In this document: one piece after another, positions 26,601 to 38,150 of the stretch
How the letters are laid out: every line of letters starts with the position of its first letter
Numbering within the stretch: position 1 is the first letter of the stretch
Origin: Antedon mediterranea
Lineage: Eukaryota > Echinodermata > Crinoidea > Comatulida > Antedonidae
DNA length: 64,000 bases
Direction of reading: 5' to 3'
Assembly (NCBI RefSeq): GCF_964355755.1
Contig: NC_092675.1
Span: 25,026,412 to 25,090,411 of the forward strand
Translations under genes and position numbers: made by a program
The notes under the pieces: model-generated
Database searches by the model: none
What the model was told of the DNA's origin: nothing
Seen by the model: only the letters and a program-made list of their open reading frames with translations

Positions 26601-29600
26601 TAAATAATTTATGTGCATTATTAATATTTACTTAATAAACTTTCTAAAAATAAACGATTTTTATATTTAATTTAAAACAATTTTTAGATACATGATCAGA
26701 ACCAAATACGTAAAGAACTTCGTTCGACCTTAATTCAGGAACAGAAGGAAGTATCCTAATTAGTAGGACCATTGCAGTTTATTACCAATACAAGGAGAAA
26801 GGTTTGCAATTATTGGATTACCGGTTGTTTTTATCATGTCTATTTTTTGACGTCTAGACGCAAAATCTGTCTTCCTTTTAAGTGAATTCGAAAGTTGTAA
26901 TGCTCTAGATTTAAGCCCTCTCGATGGAGCTAATAACATCTAAAAAATTTCTACAAGGTTTAATTCAGGGAACCTGGCTGTATGACGTAATTAAACCCCA
27001 AAGGACTATTCCTCTGATGAATAAAATGTTATTCATTTTGATTATGATTTCTAATTGAGGGTAAATTGGAACCACGATGTTTGCCATGGTCTTAGACGTT
27101 GTATCCAATCGAGCAGTCGATAAAGGTTTTATGTACTTGAGTAAATCCACAAACTCGAAATATTTGAAACAACAATTTTCTGAAACCAATGTCCAGACGA
27201 TAGATTACGGTCAATGGTTCTACTGCTTCAACAAGAAGAAATCTCCAACTAACATTTTCTAGCAAGATTTTAACGAATATGTATAGGCTTAGTCGAAATG
27301 TCAATACAAATAAAAAGTATTTAGCAGTGGAAAAAACATTTTAATAGGTACCAATGCTCCGCCACAATGATGGATCACTACTTTAGAGTCCGGGTCATCA
27401 ACAATTGAGCCAGTGAAGATGCATTCTGGAAGAATATTAATTCTATTTTCGCCATCACCGACGTTTGAAAATACCGAATCAGTTGTCTTTTGCAAATCCC
27501 GGGTAACATTCATTACCATTATGCCATCATCTGTTTCTATCGTGTAATACTGGAACTCATTCTTATCCACTGCAAAGAGATGCTTCCCAGAAGAGTGATA
27601 TGGCCTGGCATGTGTGAATTCTAAATAAATAGTAACAATTTAATAGTAACAAAATTGATAATAAATGTTTAAAAAGCATGCAAACAATTAAGTGTTTCGT
27701 GTTGGAAGAATTAGTCCTGGTAATTTACGTTAGCTGTGTAAAAACTGTTTTTCAATAGTTACTTTTGTGATATGTTATTAACAGAGAGGTACTCTTGTGA
27801 TTAGAATGCCATTTGTTCTTGATTATCAAATTAACAAAAAACATGTATTGTTCTATAATTATTATAATTTCTTTCGAATTTCATAGTTTACACAAGTGGA
27901 ATAACAATAATCTAATTTGAATATTTTAACGTAAATGGAATAATTATAATTGTGTGTTAAGTCACCTTTCTTTGTCTTCTAAATAAAAGTAACCGATTAC
28001 ACAGAGTCAATGACATTAAAATATTTTAATGATGATTTTCTAACACCTTCAAAATTAAAACAGAACAGAAAGTGTCGATTCGCTATAAATACATTAGTAC
28101 GATATTCAACTTTGTGACAATAAACTATTGTCTTTTTTTGTAATTTAGATTCATCGGTCTATATGGAGAAGATTATAGAAGATTTTAATAGCGAATGACG
28201 ACTGTAACCTATAGGTCCAGAAGATGATTGTGGCAATAACGGAAACATCAAATTCTAAATTACGTCCTTTCTGAAAATAACGTATGGTTAACTTTAAACT
28301 TAAACTTTACTATTTAAGTCAATTAGAACTGTATTGTTTTGAAGACATGTTAGATAATCATCGACTAGTTTACATAGAGTCCAATCATACCTGTTCCTTT
28401 ATTTTCTGTAGGTGTCCATCTTGCTGCAACATCCTATAAAAATAATGATGATGACAAACAAATAATGTAAAGCTTTCCACTTTTTACTTAGTAAACTTTG
28501 AGACTTCTCTGCCTCATGGTCATAAATTTAATTATAAACTTCAAAAAAAATATCATTACATTACAAAACATGAATTGAATAATATAAAATAACAGCTAAT
28601 TGTGTAAGAAATGTCAACGTAATGACTGGCAGTGCATTGCATCGTCGTATTGCAATGTTAAACAAATGCATATACATTTTATTAAGACTAAATAGTGACT
28701 TTATGTATTACGTCATCACAGTGTAATATTAAAAACAAAGGCCTACATTAATTCATATGAACAGTCAGTCAATAGCCACTTTATTGTAATATTACATCAT
28801 GCGGTTATGGGTTTATATACAGTATTAGAATTATTATTTTTAACAGGGTATAATTATTGTATACGGAACCAAGAGTAAGGATGTCCTATTAAAGTAACCA
28901 AATTGTCCAGTATGAGTCCATGGGGTTATATTACTCACACGTAAAACTCTGTGTTAAAAAAGGATATTACATGTACTTTTGGACAAGTTTATTAAATAAT
29001 CACCGAAATTCACTAAACGTCACAATGAATCACTGCTGAGTATTTTGTGACCAGATCAGTATAAGTTTATATCGATATTATAAACTTAGAAACGTGTAGA
29101 AATTTCTTTTTTAAACACTTTTTGGCAAAATGATCGACGTTTTCAAAATTTACTAATGGCAAGACATTTTATAATAAATGATGTTGTAATGAAAACAGAC
29201 GTCAGATCAGTACGTTTGTAATTCTGTCCTCCATACATAAATACAACAAAACCAAATCGCTGACATCAACATCCTTTACCAACTCATTAGATCGACGGCT
29301 AAACAAAGTTCCTTGTAAATATACAATTATTGCTACTTCAAAAACAGTGCATTGACCAAAGCAAGATGCATTCAAAAGATTCAAAAATTGTCACGACTCT
29401 TTAACAACTTGCAATTCCGCTGTAACATCATACCGACACTTTAACATAGTGCACATTCTTGCTACTAGACCAAATTGAGTATAATTTATGAAATAGTACG
29501 GGGCGCCGTCCGATGGTCTGTAGGCCTATGGATAGAAAAGATACAGATAATATGTCGGGCGGCGCCCCGTGAATAGTAACTTACTACCTCAAACCTGGGT

Positions 29601-31445
29601 AAGATTCCCGAAATCTCAATGAAAGTGATGTCATAGAGAAGTAGGTTGGAGGTTGTATAGTGACTCTTCTTACTAATACACTCGACATGTTTACGTCCAT
29701 GTATTACCGTAGAATAACTTTGTTACTTGTATTTGTTGAAACAGATTAGATTATGTATTAATTTTTGATCAGACAATCGTTGCCAGTGAAACTGCAGTGC
29801 CAGGGCCAATCACCCCTCGTACTCTATTATCGATAAATAGTTAAATCTGTTAAGCGTTTTTGGCCTTGTCTGGGGATCCAAAACCCATCATTATTCCAAT
29901 AGTACTTTATATTGCCAACTGCAACAATAATTTATTTTGCAACTGTCATGGTGTTTAGGCTCATAACTGTTTACGGTAGGTATAGTAACATAAACGCATG
30001 TTACAGTGGATTGAATGTTATTCAACATGTGTTTTTATTATGGTATGTTAATTTCGATTTCTGAAATGATACTTTATATGTCGACATGTTGTTGTCTTAC
30101 GCCCGGTCTTACGGTGGACATTCTTAACATGATATATTGAATTCTGAAATTGAATATACTGTAGGTTCTGGAAACAAAGTTACGGTTACTGTAAACATCG
30201 TTCAATGAAAGGTCTTTGTTACGATATGAAGAAGTGGGTACATTTTGTTTGTCTCATTTTATCCGATTTCAGTTTCAAAATGTACCTTGTTCTATCCGTA
30301 GGCGTTTTTGTTCAAATTGTTAATTTAATCATTGTTTTTTTTTATATTAGTGATCTCTTATTTTAAGTGTACATTACTGTTACCAAGTCCGTAGGCCTAT
30401 CTCTATTTTGGTCACGTTTTTGAGCGATTATCTCAAGACGGAAACAGTTATCATAGTATAGACGTTATTAGGTTTGCATTACATAAAAACGCAATAGGAT
30501 AATAAAGAGATGATCCAATTTCGCCCTTTTTTGTGAGAAATGGCACAATTGACAATCCGTCGCAAACCGTGCATGTTTTTTTAAGCTACACGATGATTAT
30601 ACGGCATATATTTCAGTTGACCACTCGACTTTTGTTAATCATTAAACAAATTTAAAATTTAAGGAATAAAACTATATATTTATAATCTTGGCCTACGGGC
30701 TAAAGTATGAATTGTTTTAGCACCATGTTCTTTCAAACACTTGTTACATTAAGTGCAATTAAAATAACTGAGAGGCTTTGAACTTATCGCCTTTATTCCT
30801 GAACTGCCCTTTTTAAACTGAGATCAGAAGTGAAACATGCTCTAAATAGGCAAAACCCGCCTAGCTCATGACGATCTTTGCCCCTTTTTTTTGTTGCAAC
30901 AACGCTAAAATCATTGCTACGGGTTTGAGCATATATCATTGATCATCATAAAATACATTTTATTGATGTAAATGGGTACAATGCTACTAAAAAAATGTTT
31001 GCATTCGGGAGAGAGTGTATATAATTAAAATCATCATCAAAATATTACATATATATCACAGTATAATCATGAGGCATTATTATACTAAAATATGCACATA
31101 AAGAAAAAAAAATTAGGTTGATAACATTTTCCGAACGTAAAAAATGTTATAGAAAATTCTTCGGTCTCCTTGTTTTTCATCAATTCTCATTTGGAAAATG
31201 TTATGGCTGTTTCCAGCCGTCATCATAGACCAATTATTGATATGGTATGGTTAAAACGATTATGAAAAATGAGAGAACATATAAATTTAAATCTATAACT
31301 GTATATCTTACATTATTTATTTATTCACTTATAAAACATTTAACAACACTTATATACAACATTTTTAAAATGAATTTACCTGGTAAAATACGTTGCTCAG
31401 AAGAAATATAAGGCATACACGCAGCCCTCTGATCCTACCAATCAT
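14877..31445 (-). CDS. ADAMTS-type secreted metalloprotease (22 exons)
   Basis: A secreted zinc endopeptidase with thrombospondin repeats that would act on extracellular matrix. I joined 22 exons with consistent phases into about 914 codons. The layout is signal peptide (1-22), prodomain ending at the furin site RNRR (179-182), M12B catalytic domain with HEIGH (328-332), His338 and Met-turn Met355, disintegrin-like region (about 383-468), central TSP1 (about 491-541), Cys-rich region, spacer (IPVGARSIHI) and two C-terminal TSP1 repeats. The length and domain order are normal for the family. The start Met begins a good signal peptide with a donor right after codon 22; the stop is at 14877-14879. 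Exon 19 (22 nt) is tentative. An oddity is Asp335 at the usual Gly/Asn position of the zinc motif. The sequence around HDGEGN and the disintegrin junction recalls ADAMTS16/18, but the subfamily is unresolved. The introns carry several transposons. Confidence 0.9.
19090..19672 (-). mobile_element. 5'-truncated LINE, RT C-terminal part
   Basis: This copy lies in the intron between ADAMTS exons 12 and 13, in the same orientation as the gene. The open frame 19175-19669 reads LDYCNSLFF, RLQNTAAGILTLTRRSSHI, LHWLPIDSRIKYKILLLTFK and SAASLWNSLPRHF. These are hallmarks of the C-terminal part of reverse transcriptases from the jockey/CR1/L2 group. The 3' end reads GGCGCTATACAAATACC, then a TTA repeat, a common tail in these LINEs. 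The frame is still open over 160 codons, so insertion is fairly recent. The 5' part of ORF2 and all of ORF1 are missing. Confidence 0.88.
19103..19129. repeat. (AAT)n microsatellite, tail of the LINE
   Basis: Nine AAT units on the plus strand (TTA units on the LINE strand) directly follow the LINE 3' terminus. It reads as the element's tail rather than an independent repeat. Confidence 0.9.
20451..20668. mobile_element. MITE family B, copy 2
   Basis: The ends AAAGCGTGGTTCCCACTAG and CTAGTGGGAACCAAGCTTT are inverted and flanked by TTA and TA. The element is about 218 bp, with a less palindromic core than the other copies and an internal CAAGTGGGAACC segment at about 20524-20535 that looks like a third terminus. 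It lies in the intron between ADAMTS exons 11 and 12, 90 bp upstream of exon 12 in the direction of transcription. Confidence 0.8.
22396..23217. mobile_element. Nested inverted-repeat transposon with TACGGTA arrays
   Basis: The outer ends GGGCCTGTTTCTGCTGC and GCAGCAGAAACAGGGCC are inverted (16 of 17 match). Additional terminus-like copies lie inside: ACCCCGTTTCTGCT near 22479, GGCAGCAGAAACGGG at 23012-23026 and GCAGTTTCTGCTGCC at 23124-23138. At least 13 copies of TACGGTA or its complement TACCGTA cluster near both ends. Between them lies a SANT/Myb-like reading frame. The element is in the intron between ADAMTS exons 9 and 10, and its right end is 42 bp from the donor side of exon 9. Flanking trinucleotides are TAA and TAT, so no exact target duplication is seen. 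A PIF/Harbinger relationship is suggested by the Myb-like fragment only. Confidence 0.8.
22606..22866 (-). pseudogene. SANT/Myb-like DNA-binding domain fragment in a transposon
   Basis: The frame of about 80 residues contains LKGNKRDNHIYKDISKKIKQ, then YGIDLSPKQVNSKLKSPRKQ and a short NNSGRERINCPHYDAF segment. This pattern belongs to the trihelix/SANT-like domains (Myb_DNA-bind_4 type) found in the second protein of PIF/Harbinger transposons and in domesticated MSANTD-type host genes. After PHYDAF the similarity stops and the frame ends, so the gene is truncated. No transposase (DDE) segment is nearby. The element probably carries a captured or relict domain exon rather than a working gene. 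Expression is unknown. Confidence 0.6.
23260..25843 (-). other. ADAMTS exons 6-9: catalytic domain
   Basis: Exons are 25760-25843, 24220-24367, 24004-24109 and 23260-23409. Exon 8 ends in the zinc helix VIAHEIGH (the HEIGH codons are at 24006-24020). A phase-2 junction leads to LLDMEHDGEGN in exon 9, giving H-E-x-x-H-x-x-D-x-x-H-D, followed by the Met-turn SIMSSDV. All three His ligands and the catalytic Glu are present. Asp occupies the position that is Gly in most metzincins and Asn in ADAMTS1/4/5. Confidence 0.88.
23614..23664. repeat. (TA)n microsatellite
   Basis: About 25 uninterrupted TA units in the intron between ADAMTS exons 8 and 9. Confidence 0.95.
26135..31445 (-). other. ADAMTS exons 1-5: signal peptide and prodomain
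   Basis: Exons are 31380-31445, 28391-28433, 27352-27620, 26462-26576 and 26135-26301, each flanked by AG and GT on the minus strand. Exon 1 encodes MIGRIRGLRVCLIFLLSNVF, a signal peptide. Exons 3 and 4 hold a reprolysin-propeptide-like stretch with the Cys residues of CIFTGS, HHCGGAL and GWVCGKDY. Exon 5 contains the proprotein convertase site RQARNRR before SVATNQ and opens the catalytic domain. Intron 1 is about 2.9 kb. Confidence 0.85.
29498..29570. mobile_element. Compact GC-rich palindromic insertion
   Basis: Two 16-nt arms, ACGGGGCGCCGTCCGA and its near-inverse (15 of 16), enclose a 41-nt loop that contains TAGGCCTA. AATAGT occurs just outside both arms, which could be a target duplication. 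It is the most GC-rich patch in a very AT-rich intron (ADAMTS intron 1). It could be a minimal MITE or a structured RNA; no further evidence. Confidence 0.6.
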
Positions 31446-33906
31446 AGTTGTTATAATTAAGTCCAAGTTTATGTTTTGCGGTTGATTCAGCACCTTGATA
31501 TGTGATTTTTCTTATGCGTGCGGTTGGTTGTGTACCTTGGTATTATAAGCACTTTGGAACCGCCCAATCATGAAACGAATAGGAAGTAGTGTATACTAAA
31601 ACGGAAAGATTGACACTATAGATTCAGCCATTGGGTGACCCTATATAAGTCACCAAGCTTCATCTTAATGTCTTAAATAATTAGCCTATGTAAGTTTTTG
31701 ATTTTTGTTTTACTTACGTGGGAGTGTTACTTAAATAGTTCTTTAAATTATTTTGTATGAACGTTTTACAGCAGAAAATCATGAGTTTTCAGATTAAGAT
31801 TAATGACCCCGTTAATGACAGTCAGATAACACATAATTATCATGAGAAGCATGATACGTATACAACATTCACCTGTCACAGTTGATAAATAGTTATATAG
31901 GAAAATGTAACATCCGGGATTTTGGTTTCAGTAACTAATATAATATTGCTGTTTGTTTTACATTTTTTGTTATTTTCTTGTCATTTGTGCAGGTGTTTAG
32001 GTTTCTCACATGACACTTCCGATATTAAATCTGTTTCTGACGCGTGTTTCAGAAACCTATACCTAACTGTAATTAGGCCTACATGAAAAATGCAATTAAC
32101 CAGAGATTACAATCCTTTTTACAATGTGCTCTTTTTCAAAAAGACTTATATACCCTTTTTTCATAACTTTCTACAGAGAAAAGATTTAGGCCTAAATACT
32201 GTATATCATTATTAGGCCACAAGAACATTTATTCCTGAACTTGATGGATATGTTGTCACTCTGGCAAAACAATTATTTCCACCGTTGTTATTAACCTTAT
32301 TAATTGGTCATAATTTATTTTCAATGTTAAATTTGACGTAAGTTTCACTAGACCATTGGTCATTAGGGACGCATCGCATGGTGAGGACGGATGAAGGATG
32401 AATCGGCTATACATACAGCTGCTGGGCGTATAGGCACTTGACATTTTGCATATTTGCTCATACAGGACAGGGATTTAAGAATTATTAAGAGTATATAGTA
32501 TACTACGAAGATTATATTATATTGTATACTATTTCTATATCTACAGTATTCATTTGATTATCGGTGTTATAAAATGGTCTCCTATGAACGCGTCAGTTGA
32601 GGACATATACAGTGCTACTGGTTGAAGAAACTGGTTGTAACGTCACTATCGATATTAATCAGAGTGCCAACAGAGACATGATGATGTTACCATGCAATTT
32701 AAAGGCACAACTATTAAACAGTTAATGAACCATAAACACTCATAAATGACAAGTTGAATTATTGAGAAATAATTTATATTTGTAAATAAATAAATCAATC
32801 AATCTCTCAATAAAGTCTTCGACCAACAATTAAGTCATAATTTATTTATAATGGCCGCTTTAAATAGATTTAGACACAAGGCGACAACCTGGTAATTCAA
32901 ATTGAATCTTAAGTTAAATCGTGTACGTAAATAATTATTGATAGTCAATTATATAATTATCTTAGAAAATACTAAGCTGGGTTGTTGAAAGAACCATAGG
33001 CCGCGATGTTATTATATTGTGATAAAACCACTACTTTAAATACACACGTGTATGACATATTACGTCCATGGAGCGTGCGGAACAGAACGGTACACACAAT
33101 AAATGTCCCATTACGATTAATTTTCAAATAAACATAGGCCTACCAACATCCTGTTGTTAACGATATGTAACTTAAAAAAGCAAATTAAATCATTGTGGGG
33201 GAAAGAGGGAAGAGAAAGGGCAACAAGTTAAAATAAAAACACTCAGAAACCGAGTGAAGTACTTAGCAAAATATTTCCACAGAGGGCGCATGTTGATATT
33301 TCGGACGATGTTAAAAGAATACAAATTTTACTTTTTTTTATTAGAACCGATTTTCTTGAAGTATATTATACCCATATGCCTAATGTGTAATCAATTAATA
33401 TAATATTCGTATTATTAGGCTATTTTATTTATTATTCTTGAAATAATTTCATTCGGATCACTAGGAGGAAGGAAATGTAATACTTGTTATTGTTATTGAT
33501 GTAGGCCTATCTATGTCTAGCATTTCAACGTGCAGAATAATTTTGTCTCTATAGTATGTGAAGGTTGAAAAAGAATATACTTTATTAATGCCTCTCCTAC
33601 ATTAGACAATTACATTTTAGCAGTCATGTGCTCATCAGATGTTCAAACCACGTGCCATGAGGTAAACCACATAAACATGCATTACATTTGGTTTGTGTCA
33701 AACAATTTGATAATAATAAAGTTATCCCCAAAGTGCCCGTTTTCTCAGGAAAAGAAGAGACATGTGCCAGGAAAAATAAGATATCATTTCTGGACGAGCT
33801 TGCAAAACAAAATAAATGAAATTGAATCAATGCATGATTCAAAGAATGATATTACTATATGTGTGTTTCATATAAGGAGATAAGAGACTTAATAATATGA
33901 TGATGA
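31446..33906. other. Intergenic 5' flank of the ADAMTS gene
   Basis: AT-rich, no exons recognised apart from the promoter candidate. TAGGCCTA octamers lie near 32076, 32187, 33134 and 33502. A short A/T-rich stretch near 32786-32815 resembles a retroposon tail but has no recognisable body. Confidence 0.45.
31635..31658. promoter_or_regulatory. Candidate TATA-containing promoter element
   Basis: TATATAAG sits inside an imperfect palindrome with GGTGAC to the left and GTCACC to the right, about 200 bp upstream of the ADAMTS start codon at 31445. On the gene's own strand it reads CTTATATAGG. The position would fit a core promoter with a 5' UTR of roughly 170 nt, but the better TATA match is on the opposite strand, so this is only a candidate. 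Confidence 0.25.
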
Positions 33907-34158
33907 TTACTTCCTCTCCGCTGAAAAGTCTGCCAACATTTCCGCTTGTGCTGCTCCGTAAATCTCTTTTACCAGTTTCTTCCAGTCTGATCTTTTATTG
34001 GCTAGTTCTTTAAGTTGTTTGATGTCTTTCTTGGTTTTCAATTGTCCGGGATACTTGATGTTTGTGTTCTGCTTATAAAGGGTGAGTAGGTCGTTGCTGA
34101 GAGTTATTGGTAGGGGGTGGTTGTTGGTCTTCCTCAAAAATAATAATGATACATACAT
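33890..34158 (-). mobile_element. Possible LINE ORF2 C-terminal remnant
   Basis: The open frame at 33907-34158 ends in LKELANKRSDWKKLVKEIYG followed by an Ala/Glu-rich end. A C-terminal (D/E)-R-x-x-W-(K/R)-x-x-V pattern is common at the end of some LINE ORF2 proteins. A short ATG/TCA repeat lies just after the stop, as expected for a tail. No RT core remains. A decayed host gene exon is the alternative. Confidence 0.35.
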
Positions 34159-34363
34159 ACATACTTGTAAAAAGGTGTGTAGCCGTTATTTTTATAATGT
34201 CATCAATGACTATGAAGAGACACAACATTGAGTTGTATGTATTTTGAAGTAATAATTGAATGTTGGTAGAGATTAGGCCTACAATACAGGGAGATCTTTG
34301 ATATCACCAATAAACAACAGAATAAATAGAAACAGAATCAGGTAAATCACAAAGTAGGATAAG

Positions 34364-34381
34364 CCCCAACCCCCACCCCCC
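34364..34381 (-). other. G-rich run on the minus strand
   Basis: The plus strand reads CCCCAACCCCCACCCCCC, so the minus strand has G runs of 6, 5 and 4 with loops of 1 and 2 nt. This could form a G-quadruplex-like structure if the longest run is split. It is isolated from any gene. Confidence 0.4.
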
Positions 34382-34499
34382 AAAAATAAAATCTTACATG
34401 GGGCCTGTAAACGAAACAAAATAGATGAGAAACAGGTTGTGTTTATGATTACATAATATCCCGACTGCATAGAACAGTCTAAAACGAAAATTAACTGAT

Positions 34500-34600
34500 G
34501 GGTGGGGCCCCTGTATCAGGGGGATTACCACCTATCTGATAGGACAGTGATTAATTCACTATTGGTAATCCTTGGCCACATTGCCTAAAGACATAAAATA
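34500..34600. repeat. Interspersed repeat family C, copy 1
   Basis: The stretch from CAGGGGGATTACCACCTATC through CTTGGCCACATTGCCTAAAG appears again, inverted and nearly identical over about 95 bp, at 57765-57865. No terminal inverted repeat is clear and no coding sequence is seen. The two copies show that it is an interspersed element. Confidence 0.75.
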
Positions 34601-35096
34601 AAATAAAACCACAGTCACTTCAAATTACTAGTACCCTATTGAGACATGCGTGTAATATCGCCTAGAATTCTAAGAAACCCAAATTGTAATCCACCAAGAG
34701 AATATCATTATTATCATTTGGACAAAATATAATATAATTATTCATACTGACCATACTAAATTATTTTAATCTGAATATGACACAGTTGTTTAAAATGAAA
34801 CTTAACAGATCGCTTGAAGGGACAATAAACGACATTGTTAAACCAGGTAAAAACTTGATAATAATTCAATTGAATTAAGTAATTCAATGAAAGATACTTG
34901 ATTGTATGTTTGGAAATGATGTAAACATACGCCATATTTTCCCTAATTTGAAACTGCACTGAATAATACTTGTTCCAAAGGGCATTATAATGTTACAAAG
35001 GCCCATTTACACTAGGACGATAACGATCGACGATAAATATATAAGAATGCATTTTTTGTTTACATAAAACAAGAAAATTAGAAAGGGTTTCGTTCT

Positions 35097-35245
35097 AGAA
35101 CTATAGGATAATCATTTATGTTGTCTTTGATAAAAATAATATTTTTAAAATTCCAATCAAATGACGTCATGATAAAAAAAAACAATAAAATTGCTATTAT
35201 TGCTCTTACTAATCATGACGTCATAGAGGATTATTCTATAGTTCT
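35097..35245. mobile_element. MITE-like fold-back with two TGACGTCA sites
   Basis: Arms AGAACTATAGGATAATC (35097-35113) and its near-inverse (35229-35245, 16 of 17) bound a 149-bp element. Inside, the palindrome TGACGTCA occurs at 35162-35169 and 35216-35223, placed symmetrically. TGACGTCA is the consensus CREB/ATF site. No coding sequence. Confidence 0.7.
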
Positions 35246-36070
35246 TTACGGGGACGACAACTTAGTAATAATAAGTAAGCACAAAGACAGATAATACTAT
35301 TGTAAAAAAAATAATAATGTTTATTAGTAATAATTATATTATTCTACAATATTGATGGATAGTTCCCAGTCATAATATCATAATATGCACTAATTCTGTT
35401 TCTATTAAAAACGTAGACTCACGTATTTGGTTAATGCCTAATTTTCCTGAGTTTAATCTGCATAACTTAATTATTGAATAGCGAGATCGTTATCATAACT
35501 TAACTAATTTGTCAATAATTAGTTGGAAAAGTTGAAAGATAGTAGTGCATCAAAGTAAATGACTGTAAAATAAGTTTAGAGTGATTAATATAAGTGGCAA
35601 GGAACATATTACTGTATGTTTAAATGTTATTATGCAAAAGAAAAGCTGATCTCTGTTAATGTTGTTATTTATTTTATTCTATGGGTCGATGGCCTTTGAA
35701 ATGAAATTGGATGCTGTCCCAAGTGAAAAAATCACTACACATCTACTAATACATCTGAAAATATATTACTGAGAAATTACAGTGATTTTTTATCGAAGAC
35801 ATTTTCCACTTAATATCACACATGTCTATAGGGTAAACTATTAAAGCAGCATTATGTTTAATCAGAATGGGGTGTCCCTGACTTTTTACACAATTAGGCA
35901 CTGGAACTAAACAAAATACCCTGATATTACAAGTATGTAACTGCTGAGTAGGCGAGGCTTCCGATACTTGTGGCTTGGTGGCATCAATTGGCACCGAATT
36001 ATTAAGATATTTTTATTTATCATTTTACGGTCTTCATTCAATATTGTTGTTAGAGTATTCGAGGTTGGTG

Positions 36071-36260
36071 ATGGTACGAAACGTCTCAGCAGAAATGATC
36101 TGATGTATGATGTATGTATGATGGTACGAAACGTCTCAGCAGAAATGATCTGATGTATGATGTATGTATGATGGTACGAAACGTCTCAGCAGAAATGATC
36201 TGATGTATGATGTATGTATGATGGTACGAAACGTCTCAGCAGAAATGATCTGATGTATGA
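36071..36260. repeat. 50-bp minisatellite, 3.8 identical copies
   Basis: A unit beginning ATGGTACGAAACGTCTCAGC and ending TGATGTATGATGTATGTATG repeats at 36071, 36121, 36171 and 36221, with the last copy cut after 40 bp. I see no difference between copies, so the array is recent or is being homogenised. Confidence 0.95.
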
Positions 36261-37524
36261 ATACTGAGAATATCTCACTTAGCTCTAACAAAAACATATT
36301 ATCATTACTTGCTATAAAGTATTTATGAATTTATATTGTAATTTTTAAAAATCACATTATTTTTCTTGTAAAACCAATTGAAAAGCTCAGAGGAAGCGTA
36401 TAAGGTTTGTAGGCGTTTCTTGTTATGATGACAAGTTAATTCAATTAAGTGTTGTTGAAAGAATTAGTTTGTTATTCAGTCTTTCAGAGTTATTCGCGCG
36501 TATAGAAAACGTTGTCTAGTGCGCATGCGTATGGTTATTTTCGCCTAGAGCAGAAAATAAGCTTTTGGATTAAACGCGATGCATACTAATATAGCACTAA
36601 CTGGAATTCATCATCAAAACCATTTCAGTGAACAATAACTTCTTTTTTTTTCAGATTTTGAGAAAAAAAAAGTTACATAATATACGTTGCCTGGTGGCGC
36701 TGTCCAGAAAACAAGATTGTTATTTTACTTTTTGGAATGGGCTGTCTCCATTATGGACAACAGCGCCCTCAATTATTAGTATCAACAAATTCGGCCCATG
36801 GACACATTTTCACCCATTCCGATCAGGATTACTAAAAATACAAACATTTGAAAAATTCTGTTCACAAAGTATCAAGGATATTATGCTCAGAGTCATATGT
36901 TATTTGATGACAATACGAATTACAACTGGATACTTAGTCTTAGTTGCCGCTAAAAACTATAGAGAACTATATATCATAAAACATCTTTAAACGGCATGAA
37001 ACAGAACAATGCAAGAATACAGAATAATCCTACTCCCAACGTGAATAAAATCATTGTTAAGAGGGGGATTTAGTAAATTCAATATAATGCGCTCTTTTTC
37101 TTTTTGCATAAGGGCCAATTCCAGGTATCCGGAAAACTGGTCGACAAAGAATAATACTGACAAAGACTGCAATTTAGGTACACAGAAGCGGTCTGTTAAA
37201 TATGATTTAAGAGACGTTTCTAAGAGATCAATTATATGTTAATAAGTTAATTTCCGTCGTACCGGTACTGTGACCAATTATTATAGAATACAATGAGTAG
37301 ACAAAATTATACAACAATTGAAAGCATTATGTTGTTACGGTCTATTTTTAAACTACTGATTTTATTATAGTACAAACAACGATTCATAACAATAATAACG
37401 TGCATAGGTTACACGCAGATATACTTTAGGGCGGGAGAAGGAAATACTTGGTTTCATGCAATGATAGGCCTACTTTTTTCTTGTTCTAGGTAGCTAATAG
37501 TGTACGGTATATACAGTAATAAAT
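36261..37524. other. Intergenic, no gene supported
   Basis: The longest open frame (36628-36990, plus, 120 codons) has no motif that I recognise. An imperfect inverted repeat, GGTGGCGCTGTCCA (36693-36706) against TGGACAACAGCGCCCTC (36754-36770), lies inside it and suggests a decayed small DNA element. Confidence 0.4.
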
Positions 37525-37593
37525 CGCTTATTGAGGAAACACGCTACCGCTTATTGAGGAAACACGCTACCTCTTATTAAGGAAACACGCTAC
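37525..37593. repeat. 23-bp tandem repeat, 3 copies
   Basis: Three consecutive 23-bp units of the form CGCTTATTGAGGAAACACGC plus TAC. The first two are identical; the third has two changes. Confidence 0.9.
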
Positions 37594-38074
37594 CTGCTTC
37601 ATATTTTGGTAATCAACAACAAATCAACGTCAACAATTTGTTGATAAAGAGTTCAGCAAGTATACAATGCAGAACCCTTTTTTTGGACACCACTATAATA
37701 GGAATCTTTGTTGAAGATATCCGCTTAATAGGTTTTTACAGAATACATTATACAAGTTACAATTGACATACATGCAGAGTACCGACAACAATACTAGAAG
37801 AGTCAAATTCTTAAAAATTCATTTCAAAATAAAAGATGAAAAGCGATAATATTTTTTTTTAATTCACAAAAACAATTTATTATTGAATGGTGATAATTAC
37901 ATGTTCACTTGTCCGTGTAACCTTACTACGTCTCACCTAATTTCATCAATTATATGGTTTGTGACCAAGCACAGAGCATTTGCATAATAAATGTATGTAG
38001 GATACCATCTGTTTCATGAAATATGTATACTTTTAAAGCTACGACATGTATATAGTGAAATACATAACATTGTT

Positions 38075-38150
38075 TTTACAAGCGCCTTGAGCACTTTTGT
38101 GGATATGTGTGCTGTATAAATCTTATTATTATATTTATTATTATTAAATA
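38075..38150 (+). mobile_element. LINE-like 3' terminus
   Basis: AAGCGCCTTGAGCACTTTTG followed by GTGCTGTATAAAT and a TTATTATT-type tail matches the usual 3' end of L2/CR1-like LINEs, where a GCGCTATATAAAT-like motif precedes the repeat tail. Only the terminus is visible. Confidence 0.5.

Noticed and set aside
36071-36260. Regular repeats considered as a CRISPR-like array
   Set aside because: Units are contiguous without unique spacers and the genome is eukaryotic; this is a minisatellite.
36628-36990. 120-codon plus-strand open frame
   Set aside because: Low-complexity start, spans an imperfect inverted repeat, and no recognisable domain.
36987-37172. Frame with FFVDQFSGYLELALM resembling a retroelement integrase segment
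   Set aside because: The similarity is a single short stretch and nothing else of an LTR element is visible nearby.
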